The position numbers and the translations under genes are program-made. Positions 26,392-35,207 of a stretch of 64,000 nucleotides of DNA are shown here, piece after piece. The stretch spans positions 24,255-88,254 of the forward strand of contig NZ_WQPL01000005.1 of assembly GCF_018785245.1 (NCBI RefSeq). The letters are read 5' to 3'. The notes under the pieces were generated by a model. It worked only from the letters and a program-made list of their open reading frames with translations. It had not been told where the DNA came from and made no database searches. Each line of letters starts with the position of its first letter. The first letter of the stretch is position 1. This stretch comes from Collinsella aerofaciens. GTDB taxonomy: Bacteria; Actinomycetota; Coriobacteriia; Coriobacteriales; Coriobacteriaceae.

Positions 26392-27235
26392 TGGACGGGG
26401 CAACCGGCACCGTGATCTGCGTCACGTAGGTCGCTGGGTCGTCGCTGATGATGTCATCGATAAGGGCAATCTCGCGTGAGGGACCGGCGGGTGTCAGGCC
26501 TTGCTCGCGCATATAGCCGAGTAGCTGCTCATAGCGCGGGCCTGCTTGCCCGTGCGTGCCGCGGAAGCTTATGGTCAGGCAGCGCGCGGCGGGTCGCGTC
26601 TCGACGTCGCCCATGTACTCATCGGTGTCATCGAGCAGCAAAAAGACCTCGTCGTAGCCATCAAAGTCGCCGGCGGCCAGGCGCTCGGCGCCAATCCCGA
26701 CGCCCAAGTTGCCCAGGAAGACAAAGGTCTCGTGCTGGCCCTTCTGCAGTTGACGAATTTGCCACTCCAATGCATAGGCGTCGGTGGGGTTGACGCGTTC
26801 ACGCAACACGGCGCAGCGGAGCTCGGGCGCATCGATTGTGCAAATGGTGTCGAGCTCGGTGTTCAGGGCATCGTGCAGCAGGGCAAGCCGGTTATCGATC
26901 TTGCGCGACACGCGCTCCAGCTCTCGGCGCTTGCGCTCGATGAGCTCCTGCTGCTGAGCCAGCTGCCGCTGCATAAGGTCCACATCGCGCGTGGTCACAA
27001 ACTCACGGATCTGCGCCAACGGCAAGTCGAGAACACGCAGGTGGCTGATGGTGTTGAGGGTGGAGAGCTGCCGCGATCCGTAGTAGCGATATCCACTTGC
27101 CGGATCGATGTGCGCCGGGTCCAGCAAGCCCATCTGCTCGTAATGACGTAGCGTCCCCACGCTCAGGTTAAACAAGCGCGCAACTTCGCCAATGCGGAGC
27201 AGGCCCTCAGTATGTTCAGTTGGCGAGTCGGTCAC
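26387..27235 (-). CDS. MerR-family regulator with GyrI-like effector domain (BmrR-type)
   Basis: 282 residues with a GTG start at 27235, preceded by GAAAGGAG. N-terminal MerR winged helix: LLRIGEVARLFNLSVGTLRH, then YEQMGLLDPAH and the wing GYRYYGSRQLSTLN (to residue about 75). A coiled coil of about 45 residues follows (LMQRQLAQQQELIERKRREL). The C-terminal 150 residues look like the GyrI/BmrR drug-binding fold. It lies 54 bases downstream of the MATE pump gene, in the same operon. The pump promoter at 28677-28707 has the MerR hallmark of a 19-base spacer containing a dyad, so this protein very probably activates pump and own gene when it binds a toxic compound. Confidence 0.88.
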   Translation of the reverse strand: MTDSPTEHTEGLLRIGEVARLFNLSVGTLRHYEQMGLLDPAHIDPASGYRYYGSRQLSTLNTISHLRVLDLPLAQIREFVTTRDVDLMQRQLAQQQELIERKRRELERVSRKIDNRLALLHDALNTELDTICTIDAPELRCAVLRERVNPTDAYALEWQIRQLQKGQHETFVFLGNLGVGIGAERLAAGDFDGYDEVFLLLDDTDEYMGDVETRPAARCLTISFRGTHGQAGPRYEQLLGYMREQGLTPAGPSREIALIDDIISDDPATYVTQITVPVAPSK

Positions 27236-27289
27236 AGGACCGCTCCTTTCAATAGGGTCGGGGAGGGGCGCCAGACTCGCGTCGCCCCG

Positions 27290-28636
27290 CTACGCTGCCA
27301 ACTTGTCAAAAGCCCCGCGCCGGTTGAGCACGGTAAACGCGACAACACAGATGACTGCCGACAAAATCGATCCGCACGGCGAAGCGATGCCCATGGGAAA
27401 CAGCGTGTCGGAATAGGCGTTTGACAGCAGCCACGCGCCCGGCACGCGAATGAGCGCCACGGCCAGCACGTTGTGCGCAAAGCCGATGTAGCTCTTGCCG
27501 TACGCAGCGAAAAAGCCGCTAAAGCAAATGTGGATGCCGGCAAAGATTGCATCGAAAATATAGCTGTGCATATAGCCGGTACCGGCGGCGACCACCGCGG
27601 GGTCCTTGGCAAAAAAGCCGATAAACGCCGGCGCCACCAGCCACATCAGCACCGTGATCAGGCAGCCGTACAACACCGAGATCGTCATGGCGTCCTTGAG
27701 CGCCTGACGTGCACGGTCGCCCTTGCCTGCTCCGGCGTTTTGCGCCGTGAGCGCGCTGACGGTGGCGCCCATGGAACTCGGCACAATGAACAAAAAGCTG
27801 ATCATCTTCTCGACCAGGCCCACGGCGGCGGCGTCGACGAGCCCTCGATGGTTGGCGATGACGGTGATAAACATAAACGCCACCTGGATGCAGCCGTCCT
27901 GCACGGCCACAGGCACGCCGATCTTAAGAATGCTGCCGAGCACCTCGGGCTGGGGGCGCAGGTCGCTGCGCTTAACGTGGATGTTCGTGCGGCGGCTCTT
28001 GAGCCACACGAGCGCGAGGACAACGCTTGCCGTCTGGGCGGTTACTGTGCCGAGTGCCGCACCCACGGGGCCGAGCCCCATGTGGCCGATAAACAGAAAG
28101 TCGAGCGCGATGTTGATGATGCATGCCACGCCAATCACGTACATGGGCGAGCGCGAATCGCCCAGCCCGCGAAAGATGGCCGAGAGAATGTTATATGCGG
28201 CGATAAAGGGAATGCCCATAAAGCAGATACGCAGGTAGGCGGAGGTGCCTTCGACCGCCTCGGCCGGCGTGCCAATGAGTGCCACGATTTGCGGGCACAG
28301 CGCGAGCAGGACAGCGGCCAGCACCACCGAGACGCCCATAAAGAGCGTGATGGTGTTACCGATGGCGGTCTCGGCGCGGTCAAACCGACGCGAGCCCACG
28401 GCGTGGCCGACGATGACCGTCGTTCCCATGGCCAGGCCCACGAGCGTCACGGTAATGATATAGAGCGTCTGCGCGCCATTGCCTACGGCGGTGATGCCGG
28501 CAGCGCCGCTAAACTGCCCCATCATGTACAGGTCGGCCATACCGTAGAGCATCTGCAAAAAGTACGAGAGCATATAGGGCAGGGCAAAGACCGCGATGGT
28601 CTTAAGGACATTGCCGCGTGTGAGGTCGTGTTCCAT
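27290..28636 (-). CDS. MATE-family multidrug efflux transporter
   Basis: 448 residues, about 12 membrane helices. The N-terminal segment GNVLKTIAVFALPYMLSYFL, then YGMADLYMMGQFSG, is typical of the DinF/NorM-like MATE group, as is the repeat of this pattern in the second half (IGVPVAVQDGCIQVAFMFIT). The protein exports cationic or hydrophobic compounds in exchange for Na+ or H+. The substrate is unknown. It is transcribed first from a MerR-type promoter, with its regulator gene following. Unrelated roles for MATE proteins, such as export of metabolites, remain possible. Confidence 0.92.
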   Translation of the reverse strand: MEHDLTRGNVLKTIAVFALPYMLSYFLQMLYGMADLYMMGQFSGAAGITAVGNGAQTLYIITVTLVGLAMGTTVIVGHAVGSRRFDRAETAIGNTITLFMGVSVVLAAVLLALCPQIVALIGTPAEAVEGTSAYLRICFMGIPFIAAYNILSAIFRGLGDSRSPMYVIGVACIINIALDFLFIGHMGLGPVGAALGTVTAQTASVVLALVWLKSRRTNIHVKRSDLRPQPEVLGSILKIGVPVAVQDGCIQVAFMFITVIANHRGLVDAAAVGLVEKMISFLFIVPSSMGATVSALTAQNAGAGKGDRARQALKDAMTISVLYGCLITVLMWLVAPAFIGFFAKDPAVVAAGTGYMHSYIFDAIFAGIHICFSGFFAAYGKSYIGFAHNVLAVALIRVPGAWLLSNAYSDTLFPMGIASPCGSILSAVICVVAFTVLNRRGAFDKLAA

Positions 28637-28676
28637 GGGCGGGGCTTTCTGGCTGGGTTTGTTTCCGTACCAGTGT

Positions 28677-28707
28677 AGTGAAAACCCTACAACGATTGTA
28701 GAGTCAA
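28677..28707 (-). promoter_or_regulatory. MerR-type promoter and operator of the MATE-merR operon
   Basis: On the minus strand TTGACT (28707-28702) is followed after exactly 19 bases by TTCACT (28682-28677). The spacer holds the perfect dyad CTACAA-tcg-TTGTAG (28687-28701). A 19-base spacer with a central dyad is the signature of MerR activation. It lies 41 bases upstream of the MATE start. Confidence 0.75.
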
Positions 28708-28806
28708 GGATTGTGTTGGCAGTGGGGCGAAATAAGTGAGCCTGTATTCATTTCCATTTGAATACGGGCATGCGCCGCGTAGGCTTAGCGCCCCTCACCT
28801 CGCCTC

Positions 28807-28871
28807 AAACCATCACAACATTCGACGTTTTTTGCCAAAAACGGGAAAAGCATCGAATGTTGTGATGGTTT
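28807..28871. repeat. 65-bp palindrome, subtype A (copy 1 of 4)
   Basis: Arms AAACCATCACAACATTCGA and inverse, 19 bases each, around a 27-base centre that is itself part-palindromic (CGTTTTTTGCCAAAAACG). It differs from the copy at 30049-30113 by one base. The rest of the 336-base gap 28637-28972 holds the MATE promoter and no gene. Confidence 0.9.
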
Positions 28872-28972
28872 TTCTGCCACTCGATCGGGTGGAATCGCTT
28901 TCTTGCGCACGAAGGTGTGCGGACCCGTGGGCAGGGGAATAAGGTTGGTTATCCGACTCCATTGGAGGGCTC

Positions 28973-30010
28973 ATGGACCTGCCGATCGTCCTGTCCCATA
29001 AGACTGCCTGGCTGTACCACAACGTGGCGCGCCCGTCCGAGCCGCTCTCGCGAGCAAGCAGCCTATACGATGAGGACTCGCTTGCTAACGAGGCGGAACC
29101 GACCGCGAACCTGCCCAAATTGGGACTCGATGCCAAGGGGCTGAGGGCTTCAACGGCAGTTGGGATCGTTACCGACTATCTGGTTTCGCTCGGTATTCCA
29201 CGAGAAGAGCTCGATCATATCGACACGCTCGTCAACTTCGATTTTGAGCGCTCGACGCCGGCTGGATTTAGGTGCCACGTGTTTGGGGCGCCGGTACCTC
29301 CAGGCCATCTTATCGAGGTGGCAGAGGGCCTTCTGGTGGTTGATGAGGCCATGTGCTTTGTCCAAGCGGGTTCGTGGATGAGCGAGCCCGAGCAGCTGGA
29401 ATATGGCTACGAAATCTGTGCCCGATACCATTTGAATCATCTGTCGACAGGCGATTATATCGAGATGGGGCAGAGGTATACCGTTGCCGACTTGATCGCC
29501 TATTGCAATGAGAACCGATCTCGTCAGGGGGCTATACGCGCGGCCGCCGTGCTCAAGCGCGTGCACGATGGCGCGCGGTCGCCCATGGAGACGGCCACCG
29601 CAATCATGGTCGTAGCAAAACGTTCCCAGGGCGGGCTGGGATACGCCAAGATCGAGCTCAACCATCGGGTCGATGTTCCCAACGAGTTCAAGTATCTCGT
29701 AAAGGCCGGGTATTTCGAGATCGACGTATATGCGCCTGCGAGCGGTACGGGGATTGAATACAACGGCTCGGACCATCTTGATAAACAGCGCAGCGCGTCG
29801 GATGCGGAGCGTATGACCGTGCTGAGCGCGCTGGGCTTTAGGATGATCGTCCTCACCGGGACTCAGTTTGCCCATCAGTTGCAATTGCATCGGGCGATGA
29901 ACGCCATCGCGCTCGCTATGGGCCTTAAGTGCGACCGAAGCGAAGCGTTCCAGAAACGTCAGAACGACCTGCGAGAATTTGTGATTCGGCACTGGGACGG
30001 CGGCCTTTAG
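28973..30010 (+). CDS. Hypothetical protein with a Vsr/DUF559-like nuclease-fold C-terminus
   Basis: 345 residues; no family name is certain. The ATG follows TTGGAGGGCTC. The N-terminal 230 residues look like a mixed alpha/beta protein with a helical segment (SPMETATAIMVVAKRSQGGLG) of a kind seen in actinobacterial AbiEi-like/DUF559 proteins. The C-terminal region YFEIDVYAPASGTGIEYNGS then DH, with Asp251 and Glu262, followed by a long helix and FRMIVLT, matches the pattern of restriction-endonuclease-like folds (Vsr, DUF559). No toxin, antitoxin or methylase is next to it. It is bracketed by two nearly identical 65-bp palindromes, which suggests a mobile cargo gene. Nuclease activity is an inference. 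Confidence 0.6.
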   Translation: MDLPIVLSHKTAWLYHNVARPSEPLSRASSLYDEDSLANEAEPTANLPKLGLDAKGLRASTAVGIVTDYLVSLGIPREELDHIDTLVNFDFERSTPAGFRCHVFGAPVPPGHLIEVAEGLLVVDEAMCFVQAGSWMSEPEQLEYGYEICARYHLNHLSTGDYIEMGQRYTVADLIAYCNENRSRQGAIRAAAVLKRVHDGARSPMETATAIMVVAKRSQGGLGYAKIELNHRVDVPNEFKYLVKAGYFEIDVYAPASGTGIEYNGSDHLDKQRSASDAERMTVLSALGFRMIVLTGTQFAHQLQLHRAMNAIALAMGLKCDRSEAFQKRQNDLREFVIRHWDGGL

Positions 30011-30048
30011 GGGCGTTCCGGCCCTTCTACGGGGTGCCGTGGGCAGAC

Positions 30049-30113
30049 AAACCATCACAACATTCGACGTTTTTTGCCAAAAACGGGAAATGCATCGAAT
30101 GTTGTGATGGTTT
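30049..30113. repeat. 65-bp palindrome, subtype A (copy 2 of 4)
   Basis: Same 19-base arms and the same central sequence, in the same orientation, as 28807-28871, with a single base change. The two copies form direct repeats on either side of the gene at 28973-30010. Confidence 0.9.
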
Positions 30114-30243
30114 GCGCTGAGGATGGGCTCGGGAGGCCGGTCTTGTTCGAAGTGACCTGTCCTGTCGTACGGGTGTCGGCATGATTCTCTCGTGGGGTAT
30201 TATGTTTTCCGAAGAATAAAACGCCGCGTGAGGGGAGGGCTGC

Positions 30244-31299
30244 GTGGACGGGCACATGCAACATGACGGCTTTGGCCGCGATATCAACTACCTGCGCATT
30301 GCCGTTACCGACAAGTGCAATTTCCGCTGCATTTACTGCATGCCGGCCGATGGCGTGGCGCCCCGCGCGCACGACGAGCTGCTCAGTGCCGAGGAAATCG
30401 CCCGCTTTGTGCGCCTGGTGGCGGGGGAGGGCATTCGCCGCGTACGCCTGACGGGTGGCGAGCCGCTGGTCAGCCGCCGTATCATCCCGCTTATTCGTGA
30501 CATCCGCGCGATCCCGCAGATCGAGGACATCTCGCTTACCACCAATGGCGCCCTGCTGCCCAAGCTGGCACCGCAGCTCAAAGATGCCGGTCTTAACCGC
30601 GTTAACATCTCGCTCGACACGCTCGACCCCGCGCTCTTTGGAAAGATCACGCGCCTGGGCCGGCTCGAACAGACCATGGCTGGCATCGACGCGGCGCTGG
30701 CTTGGGGCTTTGAGCCCGTAAAGGTCAACTGCGTTGTTGTGCGTCGGCTCAACCAGGATGTGACGGCCCTCGCACGGCTGACCGTCGACCGCCCCATCCA
30801 CCTGCGCTTTATCGAATATATGCCCATCGGCGACGAGTGCACGAGCTCGCATTGCGCCGTGGACCCGCATGCGCCCGCACTCAATCCCGAGCTGTGGGAC
30901 GCGAGCGACACCGTGCCGAGCGACGAGCTGCGGGCGCGCATCAATGCCGGGGCCGCCGCGGCGGGAATGGGCGAGCTCGAGCCGCTCGGCATCAACGACG
31001 CTCCTGCTGGTGCGGGCCCCGCGCGCTATTGGCACTTTCCGGGCGCGGCGGGAACGGTTGGCTTTATTAGCGCCATGTCCAACCATTTTTGTGCGAATTG
31101 CAACCGTCTGCGCCTGACGGCCGATGGCAACGTGCGTCCGTGCCTGTTTAGTGATGCAGAGTATTCGGTGCGTGAGGCGCTGCGCCGTGGTGATGATATG
31201 CAGGTACTTTCGATTTGGCGCGATGCCGTGGCCCACAAACCGCAGGAACACGCGATAATTGAGGGCACGCAACGATTTATGTCCCAAATCGGAGGATGA
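30244..31299 (+). CDS. moaA: GTP 3',8-cyclase MoaA
   Basis: Radical-SAM enzyme for the first step of molybdopterin synthesis, converting GTP to 3',8-cyclo-GTP. 351 residues from a GTG at 30244 with GAGGGGAGGG upstream; the ATG at 30256 is the alternative. The N-terminal cluster motif is CNFRCIYC (about residues 24-31) and the C-terminal cluster motif is CANCNRLRLTADGNVRPC. The usual GG tail is present (QIGG at the C-terminus), which is needed for activity. It overlaps nothing but ends 4 bases before the moaC-mobB start, so the two are co-translated. Cofactor made here would serve molybdo- or tungsten enzymes encoded elsewhere. Confidence 0.96.
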   Translation: MDGHMQHDGFGRDINYLRIAVTDKCNFRCIYCMPADGVAPRAHDELLSAEEIARFVRLVAGEGIRRVRLTGGEPLVSRRIIPLIRDIRAIPQIEDISLTTNGALLPKLAPQLKDAGLNRVNISLDTLDPALFGKITRLGRLEQTMAGIDAALAWGFEPVKVNCVVVRRLNQDVTALARLTVDRPIHLRFIEYMPIGDECTSSHCAVDPHAPALNPELWDASDTVPSDELRARINAGAAAAGMGELEPLGINDAPAGAGPARYWHFPGAAGTVGFISAMSNHFCANCNRLRLTADGNVRPCLFSDAEYSVREALRRGDDMQVLSIWRDAVAHKPQEHAIIEGTQRFMSQIGG

Positions 31300-31303
31300 T
31301 CAT

Positions 31304-32608
31304 ATGGCCAAGAGCAGGTACGCCGATGCCACCAAGGCCGCTCGCAGGGCCGCGATGTCTGCCCACAAAGTCACGGCTGCGGCGAATGCTGGCAACGCCG
31401 ACGCGTCCGCGCAGCCGACTGCCAGCGCTGCCACCGAGCCCGCCCGCGACGCCTGTCGCGACGAGCTGACGCACGTGGACGCCAAGGGCGAGGTGCGCAT
31501 GGTCGATGTGTCTGACAAGGCCGAGACCCATCGCATCGCCATCGCCGAGGGCACCATCCTCATGCATCCCGAGACGCAGGCCATGGTGCTGCAGGACCGC
31601 GCCAAAAAGGGCGATGTGCTCGCCTGCGCGCGCGTGGCGGGCATTATGGCCATCAAACGCACGAGCGACATCATTCCCATGTGTCATCCGTTGCTCATTA
31701 CCAAGAGTAAGTGCGACATTGCGCCCATCGCTCCGGCGGGGACGCCGACCGAGGACGTGCCCGAGGGCTGGGCGCCGGCGCGCGCGGACGGGCAGGTTGG
31801 CTTTCACGTGCTGGTTACGGCCGGCGTGACGGGCAAGACGGGTATCGAGATGGAGGCCCTGACCGGCGCGAGTGCCGCGTGCCTAACGATTTATGACATG
31901 TGCAAGGCGGTCGATCGCGGCATGGAGATCGTCGACGTGCGCCTGCTGCACAAGGAGGGTGGCCGCTCGGGCGTGTGGGATCGTGCAGAGCGTCAGGCCG
32001 CTGCCGTTGAGGCCGTGGCCGCTGACGGTGCCACGCTCGCAAGCGCGCCCGTCGCCGTCGCGCCTGCGGCTCCGGCCCCGGCTGTCCCTGCGATCGCGTT
32101 TATCGGCTACCAAAACTCGGGCAAGACCACGCTCGTCGAGAAGGTCATTGCCGAGCTCACCCGCCGCGGCCTGCGTGTGGGTTCGCTCAAGCATCATGGG
32201 CATCACGGCTTTGATATCGATGTGCCCGCTAAGGACACCTGGCGCCATCATCAAGCCGGATCCAAGCACGTGGGCCTCATCTGCGCCACGCGCTGGGCAG
32301 AGTACGCCGACACGCGCGAGGAGGACGAGATGCCCGCGCGCGAGCTACTGTCGCGCTACAACGATGTCGACGTGGTGATCATCGAGGGCTACAAGACCGA
32401 GGGCTTCGACAACATCGTGGTCGCGCGCTCCGGTGTCGACCGTCTGCGCGGCAAGAGCTCGCTCGACCTGGTCGACGGTCACACGCTGGCCCTTGCCTGC
32501 AACGAAGCCCTGGCGCGTCAGGCCTTCGACGCCGGCTTCGCGACCCGAGCCATCAACATCAACGACGCCCGAGCCATCTGCGATCTCATCCAAGACCATC
32601 TGGCCTAA
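31304..32608 (+). CDS. moaC: MoaC-MobB fusion protein
   Basis: 434 residues combining two molybdenum-cofactor proteins. After a variable Ala-rich leader of about 55 residues, residues about 56-225 are MoaC (cyclic pyranopterin monophosphate synthase): MVDVSDKAETHRIAIAEG, IPMCHPL, and GKTGIEMEALTGASAACL. A linker of about 40 Ala/Pro/Val residues follows. Residues about 263-434 are MobB, a P-loop GTPase-like protein that supports guanylyl transfer to the cofactor: FIGYQNSGKTTLVEKVIAEL and SLKHHGHHG. It starts 4 bases after moaA, with GGAGG in the moaA tail. The frame is uninterrupted, so the fusion is real. Confidence 0.93.
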   Translation: MAKSRYADATKAARRAAMSAHKVTAAANAGNADASAQPTASAATEPARDACRDELTHVDAKGEVRMVDVSDKAETHRIAIAEGTILMHPETQAMVLQDRAKKGDVLACARVAGIMAIKRTSDIIPMCHPLLITKSKCDIAPIAPAGTPTEDVPEGWAPARADGQVGFHVLVTAGVTGKTGIEMEALTGASAACLTIYDMCKAVDRGMEIVDVRLLHKEGGRSGVWDRAERQAAAVEAVAADGATLASAPVAVAPAAPAPAVPAIAFIGYQNSGKTTLVEKVIAELTRRGLRVGSLKHHGHHGFDIDVPAKDTWRHHQAGSKHVGLICATRWAEYADTREEDEMPARELLSRYNDVDVVIIEGYKTEGFDNIVVARSGVDRLRGKSSLDLVDGHTLALACNEALARQAFDAGFATRAININDARAICDLIQDHLA

Positions 32609-32647
32609 AACCTACCAAATAGGGACAGGTTTATTTTGGTAGGTTTT
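32607..32647. repeat. GGGACAG-type REP hairpin (copy 4), likely terminator of moaC-mobB
   Basis: AAAACCTACCAAATAGGGAC then AGG and the inverse TTTTGGTAGGTTTT. It starts within the stop codon region of moaC-mobB. The stem sequence matches the inverted copy at 13350-13384. Confidence 0.8.
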
Positions 32648-32666
32648 ATCTGGGCAAACGTCACTT

Positions 32667-32699
32667 CCACCACAAAGGGGCCAGGCACCTTTGTGGTGG
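32667..32699. repeat. GGGACAG-type REP hairpin (copy 5)
   Basis: CCACCACAAAGGGGCCAGG followed by CACCTTTGTGGTGG. It differs from 21971-22003 by two bases. It lies 20 bases after copy 4, so the two form a tandem pair with different stems. Confidence 0.85.
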
Positions 32700-32875
32700 T
32701 TTTTGTTTAAGTAGATGTGTGGGACATGCCTTACAATCTACCAAGTAGTTCATGACGGGCGAAAAACGGAGAGAAGGGGCTCTTGATGCGTCCTTAATGT
32801 TTCGTGCGAATAGATTGATTTGACAGACGGTGGCGAATGCCCGCCGTCCGCATTCGTATGAAACAAGGAGTCTCC

Positions 32876-34156
32876 ATGCTCGCCCCTCTTTTCTCAAAGC
32901 CTCAATCATCGCTGTCCGTGCAGGCCAAGCGCCTGGTGGCGATGCGCTTTCTCATCTACACCGGTTTTCAGACCAGCTACTTCATCGGCGTCATCGGAAC
33001 GCTCACCTATGCAGACGATGCTTCGGTCGTGGCGACATCGCTGGCCGTCCTGTTTATGAACGTATTCGTGATCTTGGGATCCTTTGCGGGCGGTGCGGCG
33101 CTCGACGCCTGGGGTCCGTGCCGGCATTTCTTGCTGAGCATCGTGGGCACGCTGGCAACCAGCGCGGCGATCCTCGTTTTTGGCAGCGCGACCGGCATCG
33201 TCCTGCTCGGCGCGGTGCTCCTGGGCTTTGTGATGGGGTTCGCCCAGCCCATTGCCACGTCCTATCCGGCCTACCTCACCAACGACCCCGTCGAGCTCAA
33301 AGACATCAACTCTGCCATCGCCATGTTTTCAAACGTGAGTATCATCGTTGGCCCCACGCTGGGCGGCTTTGTCGCGGCTGCTGCGTCGTCGCGCGCGGTG
33401 TTTGTGCTCATGATGCTCTTTACCGTGCTGGCGCTCGTCGCCGGTTGGGGCTTTAGGCCGAAGACCAGCCATGTCGCCGGGGATGCGGATGCCGATTCGA
33501 CAGAGGAAGGGGAGCGTGCGGGACAAAGCTCCAACCCCAGCACGTCCGCCCGCGCGACCATCGCGACCAGCATCAAGACAGTCTTCACCAACAGCGTCCT
33601 CGCCCTACTGTTCTGCATCATCTTCCTCTCGAACTTTGGCTACGGTGCCTTCGATCCGCTGGAGTCGTTCTTTTACCGCGATGTCCTACACGTCGGTGTC
33701 GAATGGATGGGCTGGCTCTCGTCGGCCAGCGGTGTGGGCGCGGTGCTGGGCGCCGTGGCCGCGCTCCGCTTGCCGCCGCACCTGGTCAACCTTAAGACGC
33801 TGCTTGTGGCGCTCATGTCCGTGGGTCTGGGAAGCCTGCTCTACGTGGGAACGCCGTACGTGGGCGTAGCCCTTGTCGGCCAGATTGCCCTGGGCGTGGC
33901 CTGGGGCGTCGTCAACCCGCTCCACAACACCATCGTGCAAACGACGGCTCCGCTCGAGCAGCTCGGCCGCGTGAACTCGGTCATGGGCTTTGGCAACATG
34001 TTCGCCGGCGTGGCGCCGCTGGCGATTGCCCCGTGGCTGGCGGCGACGTTTGGCGTGCAGCAGACGCTCGTAGGGGCGGGCATGGTCGTGACGGCGGTTC
34101 CCGCGGCGTTGCTGCTGTTTGGACGCCGGCATTTTGATCGTGCCGCAAGGCAGTAA
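32876..34156 (+). CDS. Major facilitator superfamily transporter
   Basis: 426 residues from the ATG at 32876, with AAACAAGGAG just upstream. About 12 membrane segments in two halves joined by a charged loop near residues 200-230 (DADADSTEEGERAGQSS). The loop between helices 2 and 3 (FAGGAALDAWGPCRHFLL) corresponds to the MFS signature. The type resembles the EntS/macrolide-efflux group of proton-driven exporters. No adjacent gene indicates the substrate. The stop codon falls directly at the start of a 65-bp palindrome. Confidence 0.85.
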   Translation: MLAPLFSKPQSSLSVQAKRLVAMRFLIYTGFQTSYFIGVIGTLTYADDASVVATSLAVLFMNVFVILGSFAGGAALDAWGPCRHFLLSIVGTLATSAAILVFGSATGIVLLGAVLLGFVMGFAQPIATSYPAYLTNDPVELKDINSAIAMFSNVSIIVGPTLGGFVAAAASSRAVFVLMMLFTVLALVAGWGFRPKTSHVAGDADADSTEEGERAGQSSNPSTSARATIATSIKTVFTNSVLALLFCIIFLSNFGYGAFDPLESFFYRDVLHVGVEWMGWLSSASGVGAVLGAVAALRLPPHLVNLKTLLVALMSVGLGSLLYVGTPYVGVALVGQIALGVAWGVVNPLHNTIVQTTAPLEQLGRVNSVMGFGNMFAGVAPLAIAPWLAATFGVQQTLVGAGMVVTAVPAALLLFGRRHFDRAARQ

Positions 34157-34221
34157 AAACCATCACAACATTCGATGAAAACCGCGATTTTGCCGAAAAA
34201 CGTCGAATGTTGTGATGGTTT
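34157..34221. repeat. 65-bp palindrome, subtype B (copy 3 of 4)
   Basis: Same 19-base arms as the other copies, but a different 27-base centre (TGAAAACCGCGATTTTGCCG...). It begins at the MFS stop codon and may act as its terminator. Confidence 0.9.
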
Positions 34222-34252
34222 GCGCCCCAGGCAGGCTACCCTTCGGGCCCGG

Positions 34253-34284
34253 CCACCACAGAGGGGCCAGGCACCTTTGTGGCG
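34253..34284. repeat. GGGACAG-type REP hairpin (copy 6, decayed)
   Basis: CCACCACAGAGGGGCCAGG followed by CACCTTTGTGGCG; the right arm has lost its last bases. It adjoins a 65-bp palindrome, as also at 44326-44434. Confidence 0.75.
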
Positions 34285-34372
34285 ATCGGGTCCCAGCGGC
34301 CTGCGCCTTGGTATACCATGTACGCCGTTCACGAATACACCCCACACCGTCGCACAACCCAGAAAGGCCCCC

Positions 34373-35194
34373 ATGGACACCACCTTTAGCCACATCAAAG
34401 CCGTGTTCTGCGATATCGACGGCACGCTGCTCACGAGCCAGCACACGGTGTCCCCGCGCACCGTGGCGGCCATCCGCGCCCTGCGCGAGCGCGGTGTGCT
34501 CTTTGGCCTGTGCACCGGGCGCGACGCCCACGCGACCGAGGCCATGTACGAGCTCTGGGGCATCGAAGGCCTGGTAGACGTGATGGTGGGCTGCGGTGGC
34601 GCCGAGGTCATCGACCGCGCGCACGACATCAACGAGCTGAGCTATCCGCTGCCGGGCGAGACCATCGCGCGCATCTGCAAGCACATGGCGGACCTTCCTG
34701 CAACGCCCGTCTGCCCCCGAGACGGCGTGTTCTACGTGCCCGAGAGCAACGCGTGCGTCGAGCACCTGTCGCGCGTCGACGGCGTGCCCTACCAGGTGGT
34801 CGATTTTGCCGAGTTCTTGCGCGAGCCGCAGCCCAAGGTGATGTTTACCATGGCGCCCGAGGTAATGCCGCGGGTGATTGAGCGAGCATCGACGTTTGCC
34901 GACGACACTGTTAAGGCGGCGGCTCTACAAACCACGCAGCGGCTCTACGAGTTCATGGATCCGCGCGTGTCCAAGACGCGCGGCCTTGTGCGCGTGGCAG
35001 AGCTCAAAGACATGGAGCTCCAGGACATCTGCGTGTTTGGCGATGCCGATAACGACACCTGCATGGTGGCCGACGCCGGCGTGGGCGTTGCCATGGCAAA
35101 TGGCAGCGACGCCACCCGTGCCGCCGCCGATTTTGTAACCGCGAGCAACGACGAAGACGGCATCGCGATCTTTATCGAGGAGCATCTGCTGTAG
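34373..35194 (+). CDS. Cof-type HAD hydrolase (sugar-phosphate-type phosphatase)
   Basis: 273 residues from the ATG at 34373, preceded by AGAAAGG. HAD motif I is FCDIDGTLLT (nucleophile Asp near residue 13), motif II LCTGRD, and motif IV VFGDADNDTCMV near residue 222, with the C2-type cap between. The ending GVAMANGSDATRAAADFVT is typical of Cof/YidA-like enzymes, which dephosphorylate sugar phosphates or flavin intermediates. No metabolic neighbours indicate a substrate. A REP hairpin follows 13 bases after the stop. Confidence 0.88.
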   Translation: MDTTFSHIKAVFCDIDGTLLTSQHTVSPRTVAAIRALRERGVLFGLCTGRDAHATEAMYELWGIEGLVDVMVGCGGAEVIDRAHDINELSYPLPGETIARICKHMADLPATPVCPRDGVFYVPESNACVEHLSRVDGVPYQVVDFAEFLREPQPKVMFTMAPEVMPRVIERASTFADDTVKAAALQTTQRLYEFMDPRVSKTRGLVRVAELKDMELQDICVFGDADNDTCMVADAGVGVAMANGSDATRAAADFVTASNDEDGIAIFIEEHLL

Positions 35195-35207
35195 CGCTGG
35201 GGGAGAA

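Noticed and set aside
28736-28942. 68-residue plus-strand frame upstream of the nuclease-fold gene
   Set aside because: It runs through the 65-bp palindrome; similar frames arise from each palindrome copy, and there is no ribosome site.
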